In this document: one piece after another, positions 17,772 to 24,350 of the stretch
Position numbering within the stretch: the stretch's first letter is position 1
Layout: each line of letters starts with the position of its first letter
From: Caballeronia sp. M1242
GTDB lineage: Bacteria; Pseudomonadota; Gammaproteobacteria; Burkholderiales; Burkholderiaceae
Length of the DNA: 64,000 bases
Direction of reading: 5' to 3'
Assembly (NCBI RefSeq): GCF_017220215.1
Contig: NZ_CP071130.1
Span: forward strand, 868,001-932,000
Position numbers and translations under genes: made by a program
Notes under the pieces: generated by a model
Databases searched by the model: none
Seen by the model: only the letters and a program-made list of their open reading frames with translations
Told to the model about the DNA's origin: nothing

Positions 17772-18728
17772 ATGAACCAGAACGTCTCACAGCTCGCGCT
17801 CGTCAATCGCCTCAAATTCAAGCATCTCGCGCTGCTCGTCGCGCTCGACGACACGCGCAATCTTCATCAGGCCGCGGACAACATCAACGTCGCGCAGCCG
17901 AGCGCGAGCCGCATGCTCGCGGATATCGAAGAAGCATTCGGCTTCCAGCTCTTCGATCGCAATGCGCGCGGCATGCATCCGACGCCGCTCGGCACCGCCG
18001 CGCTCGCCTACGCGCGCCGCTCGCTTGCGGACCTCACGCGCTTCGCCGACGATCTCGACAACAAGCGGCGCGGCGGTCACGGACAACTGACAGTCGGCGC
18101 GATCATGGGCGCGGCGCCCGACGTCCTCGCGATGGCCGTCACCGAACTGAAGTCCGAACGCCCGCTGCTGAACGTGCGCATACTCGGCGAAACGAGCGAT
18201 CAGGTCGTGCAACTGCTGCATCGCCGCGAAGTGGATCTCGCGCTCGGCCGCCTGACCACGCCGCTACAGCACAACGATTTCGACTTCGAACCGCTTGCTC
18301 GCGAAGCGATGCGCCTCGTCGTGCGCGCGAAGCATCCGCTTGCAAGCAAGGCTTCGCTCGCACTGGACACGCTCGTCGGATGGCCCTGGATTCTTCAGCC
18401 GATCACGAGTCCCGCGCGCGGTCTCTTCGAAGAAGAACTCGCGCGCGCCGGATTGACTACGCCTGCCGATATTGTCGAATGCGCGTCCATCTTCGCGACG
18501 CTGCAACTGCTGCAAAACAGCGACGCCGTCGCGATGCTGCCCGAGTCCGTCGTGCGCGACTATCTGCGCGCGCAATTGCTCGTGGAATTGCCCGTCGAGA
18601 TCGGCAAAAGCCTGTCTGGCTTCGGCCTGCTGCGCCGCAAGTTCGAAACGCTGAGCGAGCCGGCCGAGTACTTCATCGCGTTACTGCGCAAATACTCGGC
18701 CGTCTCGCTCGCCGTCACTGCAAGTTGA
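17772..18728 (+). CDS. LysR-type regulator of the rhamnose cluster
   Basis: A 318-residue LTTR. The N-terminal winged HTH spans about 15-75 (HLALLVALDDTRNLHQAADN, then VAQPSASRMLADIEEAFG). The effector domain resembles the GbpR/sugar-binding LTTR subgroup (QLTVGAIMGAAPDVL at about 97). Divergent from the rhaM operon across 165 bases containing a dyad operator, the classic LTTR arrangement. Start at 17772 aligns with the HTH. Its last 14 bases overlap the 3' end of the convergent rhamnose dehydrogenase gene. Control of both rhamnose operons is inferred from shared operator motifs. Confidence 0.88.
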   Translation: MNQNVSQLALVNRLKFKHLALLVALDDTRNLHQAADNINVAQPSASRMLADIEEAFGFQLFDRNARGMHPTPLGTAALAYARRSLADLTRFADDLDNKRRGGHGQLTVGAIMGAAPDVLAMAVTELKSERPLLNVRILGETSDQVVQLLHRREVDLALGRLTTPLQHNDFDFEPLAREAMRLVVRAKHPLASKASLALDTLVGWPWILQPITSPARGLFEEELARAGLTTPADIVECASIFATLQLLQNSDAVAMLPESVVRDYLRAQLLVELPVEIGKSLSGFGLLRRKFETLSEPAEYFIALLRKYSAVSLAVTAS

Positions 18729-19497
18729 CGAAGAGCCCGCCATCGACCAAGAGCGACGCGCCCGTTACATAGCGCGCGCGGTCCGACGCGAGAAACACCA
18801 CGCATTGCGCGACATCGTCCGGCGCGCCGAGACGGCCGAGCGGAATGCGCTTTTCCATGTACGCGCGCTTGTCGGCATCCGACAAGTCTTCGGCGTTCAG
18901 GTCCGTCGCGATGGTGCCGGGCATCACTGAATTACACCGGATGCCGTACGGTCCCAGCGCGATGGCGCACGACTGCATGAGCGAATGCACGCCCGCTTTC
19001 GTCGGCGTGTAATGCGTCTGCATGCCGCCGCCGACGAGCGCGCTGATCGAACTCGTCGCGACGATCGCGCCGCCCGTGCCTTGCGTCTTCATCTGATTCG
19101 CGGCGGCCTGCGTCACATAGAACGCGCCGTTCAGATTCACGGCGACCGTCGTTTCGTACACCGATGACGGCATGTCGAGGAAGGCATGAAACGGACAGAT
19201 GCCCGCATTGCTCGACAGCACGTCCACGCGTCCGAACGCTTCCACGGTGCGCCGCACCAGTTCGATGCCCGTCTCGCGTTCCGCGACGTTGCCTTCGACG
19301 GCAATCGCGCGGCGGCCGAGCGCCTCGATCTCGCCGACGATCGACTCCACCGCCGATGCCTTGCCGTACGACTGATCGTTGTCGCGCCAGTAATTGATCG
19401 CGACGTTCGCGCCTTCGCGCGCGCTCGCCAGCGCAATCGCCCGCCCGATGCCGCGCGAGCCGCCCGTCACGATCACGACTTTGTTCTCAAGCAGCAT
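18715..19497 (-). CDS. L-rhamnose 1-dehydrogenase (SDR family)
   Basis: A 260-residue short-chain dehydrogenase. TGGSRGIG (11-18) is the cofactor loop, NAG at 97-99, SSISAL with the catalytic Ser, and Y163-T-P-T-K167. The sequence closely recalls the Azotobacter L-rhamnose dehydrogenase, including ICPFHAFLDMP and HYTPTKAGVHSLMQSCAIAL. It oxidises L-rhamnose to rhamnono-lactone, the first step of the non-phosphorylating path. Last gene of the second minus-strand operon, 11 bases after the dehydratase gene. Confidence 0.85.
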   Translation of the reverse strand: MLLENKVVIVTGGSRGIGRAIALASAREGANVAINYWRDNDQSYGKASAVESIVGEIEALGRRAIAVEGNVAERETGIELVRRTVEAFGRVDVLSSNAGICPFHAFLDMPSSVYETTVAVNLNGAFYVTQAAANQMKTQGTGGAIVATSSISALVGGGMQTHYTPTKAGVHSLMQSCAIALGPYGIRCNSVMPGTIATDLNAEDLSDADKRAYMEKRIPLGRLGAPDDVAQCVVFLASDRARYVTGASLLVDGGLFVNLQ

Positions 19498-19508
19498 GGG
19501 ATGCCTCG

Positions 19509-20687
19509 TCAGTGGGTATAAGGCCGCGCCAGCGCGCATTCGGGATTGAGCCGCACGCCGAAGCCCGGCGTTTCCGGCACCTTCATGCGGCCGTTGACCG
19601 GCACGGGCTCGTCGAGCAGCAAGGGCGTGAACATCGGCACGACCTGATCGGCTTGCGGCGCCATCATCAGAAACTCGGCGAACGGCGAGTTGTGCCGCGT
19701 CACGACGAAGTGATAGCTGTACACCGACGACCCGTGCGGCACGACGAGCACGTTATGCGCATCCGCCATCGCCGAAATCTTAATCAACTCCGTGATGCCG
19801 CCGCACCAGCCCACGTCCGGCTGCACGAGGTCCGCGCAGCCCATCTCGAACAGCATGCGGAAGCCCCAGCGCGTCGCTTCGTGTTCGCCCGTCGTCACCA
19901 TCATGCCGCGCGGAACGGAGCGGCGCAGTTCGGCGCAGCCCCAATAGTCGTCGGGCGGAAGCGTTTCTTCCAGCCATTTCAGGCCGTATTCGTGCGCGGC
20001 CGTGGCGAGCCGCTTCGCGTAGTTGAGATCGAGCGACATCCAGCAGTCGAACATGAGCCAGAAGTCGTCGCCCACTTTCGAGCGCATGTCGGCGAGTTTC
20101 GCGATGTTCGCGGCGAGTCCTTCCTCGCCTTCGGCCGGGCCGTGCTGCAACGGCATCTTCCCGCCGATGAAGCCCATCTGCTTCGCGAGGTCCGGCCGCG
20201 CGCCCGTCGCGTAGAACTGCAATTCGTCGCGCACCGGGCCGCCGAGCAGCTGAAACACCGGCTCCTTGCGCACCTTCGCGAGCAAATCCCAGAGCGCGAG
20301 ATCGACGCCCGAAATCGCGTTCAGCACGATGCCCTTGCGCCCGTAGTAGAGCGTCGCGAAGTACATCTGATCCCACATTTTCTCGATGTCCGTCACGCGC
20401 TGGCCTTCGATGAAACGCGCGAGATGCTTCTCGACGATGAACGCGCCGATCTCGCCGCCGGTCGTGACCGCGAAGCCGACGGTGCCGTCGCTTGCTTCGA
20501 TCTCGACGACGAGCGAGCCGAGCACGTTCAGCCCGAACGACTGCCGGCTCTGTCGATACTCGGGGTAGCGCGCCATCGGCGTGGCGATGTGATCGTCGAT
20601 CCAGTGATCGGCGCCCTGATCGTGATAATCGGCGCCGCCGCCGCGAACCACGAAAGCGCGAACCTGGCGAATAGTGGGCATGGACAT
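19509..20687 (-). CDS. rhmD: L-rhamnonate dehydratase
   Basis: A 392-residue enolase-superfamily enzyme of normal length. The RhmD signature [14 protein letters not shown] (28-41) carries H33. Metal ligands appear as D214 (LMFDCW), E240 ([10 protein letters not shown]) and E268 (TTGEHEA), with H318 (VPHGSS) as the catalytic base. It removes water from L-rhamnonate to give 2-keto-3-deoxy-L-rhamnonate. Start follows GGAGACGAAACC. Upstream, between this gene and the next SDR, lies the remnant of a deleted permease. Confidence 0.93.
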   Translation of the reverse strand: MSMPTIRQVRAFVVRGGGADYHDQGADHWIDDHIATPMARYPEYRQSRQSFGLNVLGSLVVEIEASDGTVGFAVTTGGEIGAFIVEKHLARFIEGQRVTDIEKMWDQMYFATLYYGRKGIVLNAISGVDLALWDLLAKVRKEPVFQLLGGPVRDELQFYATGARPDLAKQMGFIGGKMPLQHGPAEGEEGLAANIAKLADMRSKVGDDFWLMFDCWMSLDLNYAKRLATAAHEYGLKWLEETLPPDDYWGCAELRRSVPRGMMVTTGEHEATRWGFRMLFEMGCADLVQPDVGWCGGITELIKISAMADAHNVLVVPHGSSVYSYHFVVTRHNSPFAEFLMMAPQADQVVPMFTPLLLDEPVPVNGRMKVPETPGFGVRLNPECALARPYTH

Positions 20688-20738
20688 GGTTTCGTCTCCG
20701 TATGTTGGAATGGTCAGGACGCGTTCGCGGGCTTGGGG

Positions 20739-20864
20739 CTATCTACGCGAGACTGGGGAGCCGCGCCGCGCGCCGGCACGCGCACGTACATCAAAGAGAA
20801 ACGGCAGCAGCCGGCGCATCACGCGGGACGTGACAGCGCCTTCCGCCGCGGCGGAATGGTCCAT
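20739..20864 (-). pseudogene. Remnant of an MFS permease gene (large internal deletion)
   Basis: In the 202-base gap between rhmD and the SDR gene, an ATG at 20864 with a good Shine-Dalgarno (GGAGAGAGAC) begins a 41-codon ORF. Its residues 14-24 read RVMRRLLPFLF, the typical start of anion/sugar:cation symporter MFS proteins. The next bases still contain ATGTACGTGC, matching the expected LMYV, but out of frame by two bases, and the ORF then stops. A short tail in another frame ends DSPKPANAS just before rhmD and may be the original C-terminus. I infer that about 400 codons were lost. Confidence 0.65.
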
Positions 20865-20889
20865 GTCTCTCTCCAGTGAAGCGCGCGGA

Positions 20890-21651
20890 TCAGTAAGTCG
20901 CGCGTCCGCCCGACAGGTCGAACACCGCGCCCGTGCTGAATGCGCAGTCCTCGGACGAGAGCCACAGAATGAGCGACGCCGCTTCTTCCGGCATGAGGAA
21001 GCGGTTCATCGGGATCTTGGAGAGCATGTAGTCGATGTGCTGCTGCGACATCGAATCGAAGATTTCGGTCTTCGCGGCGGCGGGCGTGACGGCATTCACA
21101 AGAATGTTCTTGCCCGCGAGTTCCTTGCCGAGCGATTTCGTCAGCCCGATCAGTCCGGCCTTCGACGCGCTGTAGTGCGAGGCGTTTGGATTGCCTTCCT
21201 TGCCCGCGATCGACGCGACATTGACGATGCGGCCGTAGCCGTTCTTCAGCATGTGCGGCACGACGGCGCGGCAGGTCAGATACGGGCCGATCAGATTCAC
21301 GTCGATCACGCGGCGCCACACGTCGGGCGCCAGTTCCCACGTCGTCCCGTTGCCGCCGGTGATGCCCGCGTTGTTCACGAGCACGTCGATCTTGCCGTGC
21401 GCGGCAAGCGTCGATTGCACGGCGGCATCGACGGACGCTTCATCGGTCAGCTCGACGACCGACTCGCTGACGATGCGCTGCTCGTGCTTCGACGCGAGTT
21501 CGGCGCGCGTGCGCTGCAGCCGCTCGGCGTCGACATCCCACAGCGCCACGTTCGCGCCCGAAGCCAGCGCCCGCTCGGCGACCGCGAGGCCGATGCCCCG
21601 CGCCCCGCCGGTGATGACCACGGTGCGTTCCGCCAGATCGATCTGGTTCAT
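20890..21651 (-). CDS. SDR dehydrogenase, probable 2-keto-3-deoxy-L-rhamnonate 4-dehydrogenase
   Basis: A 253-residue short-chain dehydrogenase. TGGARGIG (14-21), an acidic residue after beta-2 (WDVD, favouring NAD), NNAG (93-96), catalytic S147 and Y160-S-A-S-K164 are all present. As first gene of the operon with rhamnonate dehydratase and rhamnose dehydrogenase, it fits LRA5, which oxidises 2-keto-3-deoxy-L-rhamnonate at C4. Other sugar-acid dehydrogenase roles cannot be excluded. Start at 21651 has AGGAG 7 bases upstream. The hydrolase (LRA6) expected to follow is absent from the window. Confidence 0.75.
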   Translation of the reverse strand: MNQIDLAERTVVITGGARGIGLAVAERALASGANVALWDVDAERLQRTRAELASKHEQRIVSESVVELTDEASVDAAVQSTLAAHGKIDVLVNNAGITGGNGTTWELAPDVWRRVIDVNLIGPYLTCRAVVPHMLKNGYGRIVNVASIAGKEGNPNASHYSASKAGLIGLTKSLGKELAGKNILVNAVTPAAAKTEIFDSMSQQHIDYMLSKIPMNRFLMPEEAASLILWLSSEDCAFSTGAVFDLSGGRATY

Positions 21652-21680
21652 GCGTTGTCTCCTGTTGTGTTGTCGATAGC

Positions 21681-21725
21681 ACTATAGTCGGCCAGCGATA
21701 ACGGAACAATCCGAATGGGCGATCG
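21681..21725 (-). promoter_or_regulatory. Promoter and operator of the second rhamnose operon
   Basis: Minus strand: -35 TTGTTC (21709-21704), 17-base spacer, -10 TATAGT (21686-21681), predicted start about 24 bases before the SDR gene. The plus-strand block ACAATCCGAA (21706-21715) followed by CGATCG (21720-21725) repeats the arrangement upstream of rhaM, including CGATA inside the spacer. Confidence 0.65.
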
Positions 21726-21759
21726 TTCGATAACGAAAGCGGATCGGTGGCTTTATGCG

Positions 21760-21912
21760 TCAGTGGTCGGAGACGGGCCGCTGCGTGGGCTCGAAGCGTA
21801 TCGGCGCGGGCTTTTGCCGGCTGCCGCGCCGAAACACCTTATCGGCATACAGGGCGAAGGCGAAAAGCGCGGCGACACCGACCGGACAAAGCAACAAGGC
21901 AGTAACGAACAT
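21760..21912 (-). CDS. Small single-pass membrane protein, 50 residues
   Basis: A 50-residue ORF starting MFVTALLLCPVGVAALFAFAL. The start is preceded by GAGGAG 9 bases upstream. One hydrophobic helix (about 2-23) is followed by a basic tail (KVFRRGSRQK), giving N-out/C-in topology by the positive-inside rule. Function unknown. Transcribed toward the second rhamnose operon, whose promoter lies just downstream, but the two are probably not coupled. Confidence 0.65.
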   Translation of the reverse strand: MFVTALLLCPVGVAALFAFALYADKVFRRGSRQKPAPIRFEPTQRPVSDH

Positions 21913-22150
21913 GATGAGACTCCTCGAATAAAGTGCGAGGCAGTTTATCCGCGGAACGTCGGCTAACTAACACAAAACTGAAGCATTCGCCGCTTAACAT
22001 CTCGAAACGCGTTTTCGAAATTCGACGATGGAGCCGGGCATGCACAGATCACGGCGAACAACAGGCACAGACGTTGCTAAATGCTTTGCACCGTCGACCG
22101 ACCAGGCGCGCGCCGCGCGCACCGACGACCACTTATCCAACAAAAACAGC

Positions 22151-22396
22151 ATGTTCACACCGAAGCCTTGTACCGCTACTTGCGTTCTCGACGGAATGCC
22201 CGTCACCCTCACCTACTACCCCGATACCACGCTCTTGCGCATCACCGACGCGACCGGCCGCTGCGTGCGTGAAACGCGCTGGCCCGCGCCGTGGCGCACG
22301 CTGCTCGCGACGCTGCGCGAATTCAGCGGCCGCGAGACGGAGAGCCAACTCTCCACGCTGCTCGACGAAATCCCCGCCGAAGCCGCGTTCGCGTGA
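22151..22396 (+). CDS. Hypothetical protein, 81 residues
   Basis: A small protein upstream of the cold shock gene. It could also start at 22028 (122 residues), but the upstream 41 residues look non-native (Arg/Thr-rich, no structure). The body [20 protein letters not shown] then [20 protein letters not shown] suggests a beta-sheet with paired cysteines, followed by a helix. No recognised family. It ends 70 bases before the csp start and may share its transcript. Confidence 0.5.
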   Translation: MFTPKPCTATCVLDGMPVTLTYYPDTTLLRITDATGRCVRETRWPAPWRTLLATLREFSGRETESQLSTLLDEIPAEAAFA

Positions 22397-22466
22397 AGGC
22401 GCCTTCAACGATTACTTACCCAAGCGAGATTCGGTCTCGCTCAACGCTGCAGAAGAAGAGGAAATA

Positions 22467-22670
22467 ATGGCAACTGGCACTGTGAAATGGTTCAACGACA
22501 CGAAGGGCTTCGGGTTCATCAAGCCGGATGACGGCAGCCCTGACGTGTTCGCGCATTTCTCGGAAATCCGGGCGGACGGCTACAAGTCGCTGCAAGAAAA
22601 TCAGAAGGTGCTGTTCGAAGTGCGCCAGGGTCCCAAGGGCCTGCAAGCCGCGAACATCCAGCCGCAGTAA
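22467..22670 (+). CDS. Cold shock protein, CspA family
   Basis: A 67-residue single CSD-domain protein of standard length. RNA-binding motifs RNP1 (KGFGFI, 13-18) and RNP2 (VFAHFS, 27-32) are intact, as is the N-terminal GTVKWFND. Start at 22467 follows AAGAAGAGGAAATA. Acts as an RNA chaperone in the cytoplasm. A strong intrinsic terminator follows. Which numbered Csp it is cannot be told. Confidence 0.95.
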   Translation: MATGTVKWFNDTKGFGFIKPDDGSPDVFAHFSEIRADGYKSLQENQKVLFEVRQGPKGLQAANIQPQ

Positions 22671-22690
22671 GCGCGCGTTCCGACGCCAAA

Positions 22691-22726
22691 GCCGTGAAGC
22701 CGTTGCATCGGCTTGGCGGCTTTTTT
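22691..22726 (+). terminator. Rho-independent terminator after csp
   Basis: Nested stem with AAGCCG/CGGCTT (22697-22702 with 22709-22714) and outer GCCG/CGGC arms, followed by TTTTTT at 22721. Clear intrinsic terminator. Confidence 0.85.
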
Positions 22727-22735
22727 CTTGGCCCG

Positions 22736-23245
22736 TCACACGCGTTCCAACAAAGCCGCCGCCGGGCGCAGCGCCAGCCAGTAGACCAGGAAGCGCCCCG
22801 CGAAGACTCCCGCGACCACGCCCGAAATCAGCGCGCTGAGCACGGCCCACGTTGACTCGATCCCAGCGCCGGTCGCCAGTTCAAAGCCGATGAAGAATTT
22901 CGATGCGAACGTCGCGAGGATAAGCAGCATAGGCACGATGGAACCCGGCACGGTGACGGTGCGCCGCACGCGGTCCACGGCGATAGCGCTGTTCTTCGCC
23001 AGCATCGCGCCGATGCCGCTGCCTATTGCGCCGCCGATCAGCCACGTCGCTGCCGGTTCCCAGCCGGCGTCCGGCCCCGTGACGACATGCAGCAAGCCCC
23101 ACGCGGCGAAGATTGCCGGCACGACCGCGAGCTTCGAGAGCGGCGCCGTGCCGCCTTTCATCGCTTTGAGGCCGCGCGAAATGAGCACCGCCAACAACAC
23201 CCAGACCCATGCCGGCGTGCCGGCCAAGATTGCTTGAAAGGACAT
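22736..23245 (-). CDS. Integral membrane protein, DUF6622-like
   Basis: A 169-residue protein with about four to five membrane helices (PAWVWVLLAVLISRGL, LAVVPAIFAAWGLLHVV, WLIGGAIGSGIGAML, IVPMLLILATFASKFFIGF, TWAVLSALISGVVAGVFAG). The order and spacing recall the family I know as DUF6622. Start at 23245 (MSFQAILAG); GGAGAACGATC lies just upstream. Function unknown. Divergent from the receiver regulator, with a TTTACA dyad between them. Confidence 0.65.
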   Translation of the reverse strand: MSFQAILAGTPAWVWVLLAVLISRGLKAMKGGTAPLSKLAVVPAIFAAWGLLHVVTGPDAGWEPAATWLIGGAIGSGIGAMLAKNSAIAVDRVRRTVTVPGSIVPMLLILATFASKFFIGFELATGAGIESTWAVLSALISGVVAGVFAGRFLVYWLALRPAAALLERV

Positions 23246-23337
23246 GATCGTTCTCCGTTGAACCGTCAGGAAAGTCACAACACGAATCTTTACGATGGAA
23301 ACATTGTGCTTTCTGAGCATAGTCGCGTCAACAGATT

Positions 23338-23350
23338 TTTACATTGTAAA
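23338..23350. promoter_or_regulatory. TTTACA-T-TGTAAA dyad, with related half-sites
   Basis: A 13-bp inverted repeat in the AT-rich intergenic region ahead of the receiver regulator. Related sequences TTTACGATG (23289) and TTTACAATG (23438) lie 49 bases upstream and 100 bases downstream. Candidate operator, perhaps for autoregulation by the HTH-receiver protein. Confidence 0.45.
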
Positions 23351-23492
23351 GATTGATCAACCGGCCGGTTTTCATTCCTATGCTGAACATTGGCGGCTGT
23401 TTCATCGTTTCGGTTTCGAGCACGCCGAGCGCTGCCCTTTACAATGGGCGGTTCGCTGCGCATTCGCAGCTATTTCCGCCCCGCCTGGCAGC

Positions 23493-24347
23493 ATGGTCTC
23501 TGAAACCTCTTCACTGGAATCGCTCGCCGTCGCCGAGCGCGTGCGCGAGCTGATGAGCCGTCACGGCATCGGCAAGCGTCAGCAGACGGCCGAACTGTGC
23601 CGCATTCTCGATCTGAGCTTTTCGCAAGGGCACCGCAAGCTGCGCGGCAACAGCCCGTGGACGCTCGCGCAGATTCGCCGCGTCGCCGACGCCTTCGACG
23701 AGCCCGCGCTCCAGCTCTTCGACAGCATCGATACGCGCCCCGACGAAACCGAAGGCACCGCCCACGACGCCGTGTTGAAGCTCGGCTCGGTCGAGATTCC
23801 ATGCACCGCGTGGATCGGCGATGCACTGGACGCGGGCAGCCGGCCCGATTTCATTGCGCAGAAAGTGAACGGCCGCTGGATCGTCACGCGCCACGAGGGC
23901 GTGCTGTTGCAGCAAGCGAGCGACGTCCACAAGATCGAGATACAGCCGCGCCGCGCGGATACCGAGAAGCCCGTGATCGCGGTCGTCGATGACGATCACG
24001 CGTCGGCCGACAATCTGCACGACTATCTGGAAATGACCGGCTTCACCGCGATGGCCTTCTACGGCCTCGACGCGTTTCTGGAGGCGCTGCAGTCGCAGGT
24101 CTTCGATGCCGTGGTGATCGACTGGCTGTTCGGCGCGCACACGTCGGCGGGCGCGATACAGGCGGTGCGGGAGTCCGACAATCCCGACGCGCCGATCTTC
24201 GTGCTCACCGGCGAGCTCACGACCGGCAAGGCGAGCGAATCGGAAATCAGCCAGATCATCCGCGATTACAACGTCGCGTGCTTCGAGAAGCCGGCGCGGC
24301 TCGGCATTCTGGTGGCCGACCTGTCGAAGCGGCTGTTGCGGAACTAA
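23493..24347 (+). CDS. HTH (BetR-like) plus C-terminal receiver response regulator
   Basis: A 284-residue protein with an unusual order. Residues about 12-76 form a helix-turn-helix resembling the BetR domain (ERVRELMSRHGIGKRQQTAE, then SPWTLAQIRRVADAFDEPALQLF). A linker domain (about 95-152) follows, and a receiver occupies about 160-284. The receiver has the acidic cluster D166-D168 and D210 as the likely phosphorylation site (VVIDWLFG), with T239 and K at the expected places. Start 23493 excludes a poorly coding upstream stretch. It converges with the hybrid kinase gene, 3 bases between stops, suggesting partners. Confidence 0.75.
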   Translation: MVSETSSLESLAVAERVRELMSRHGIGKRQQTAELCRILDLSFSQGHRKLRGNSPWTLAQIRRVADAFDEPALQLFDSIDTRPDETEGTAHDAVLKLGSVEIPCTAWIGDALDAGSRPDFIAQKVNGRWIVTRHEGVLLQQASDVHKIEIQPRRADTEKPVIAVVDDDHASADNLHDYLEMTGFTAMAFYGLDAFLEALQSQVFDAVVIDWLFGAHTSAGAIQAVRESDNPDAPIFVLTGELTTGKASESEISQIIRDYNVACFEKPARLGILVADLSKRLLRN

Positions 24348-24350
24348 GCC

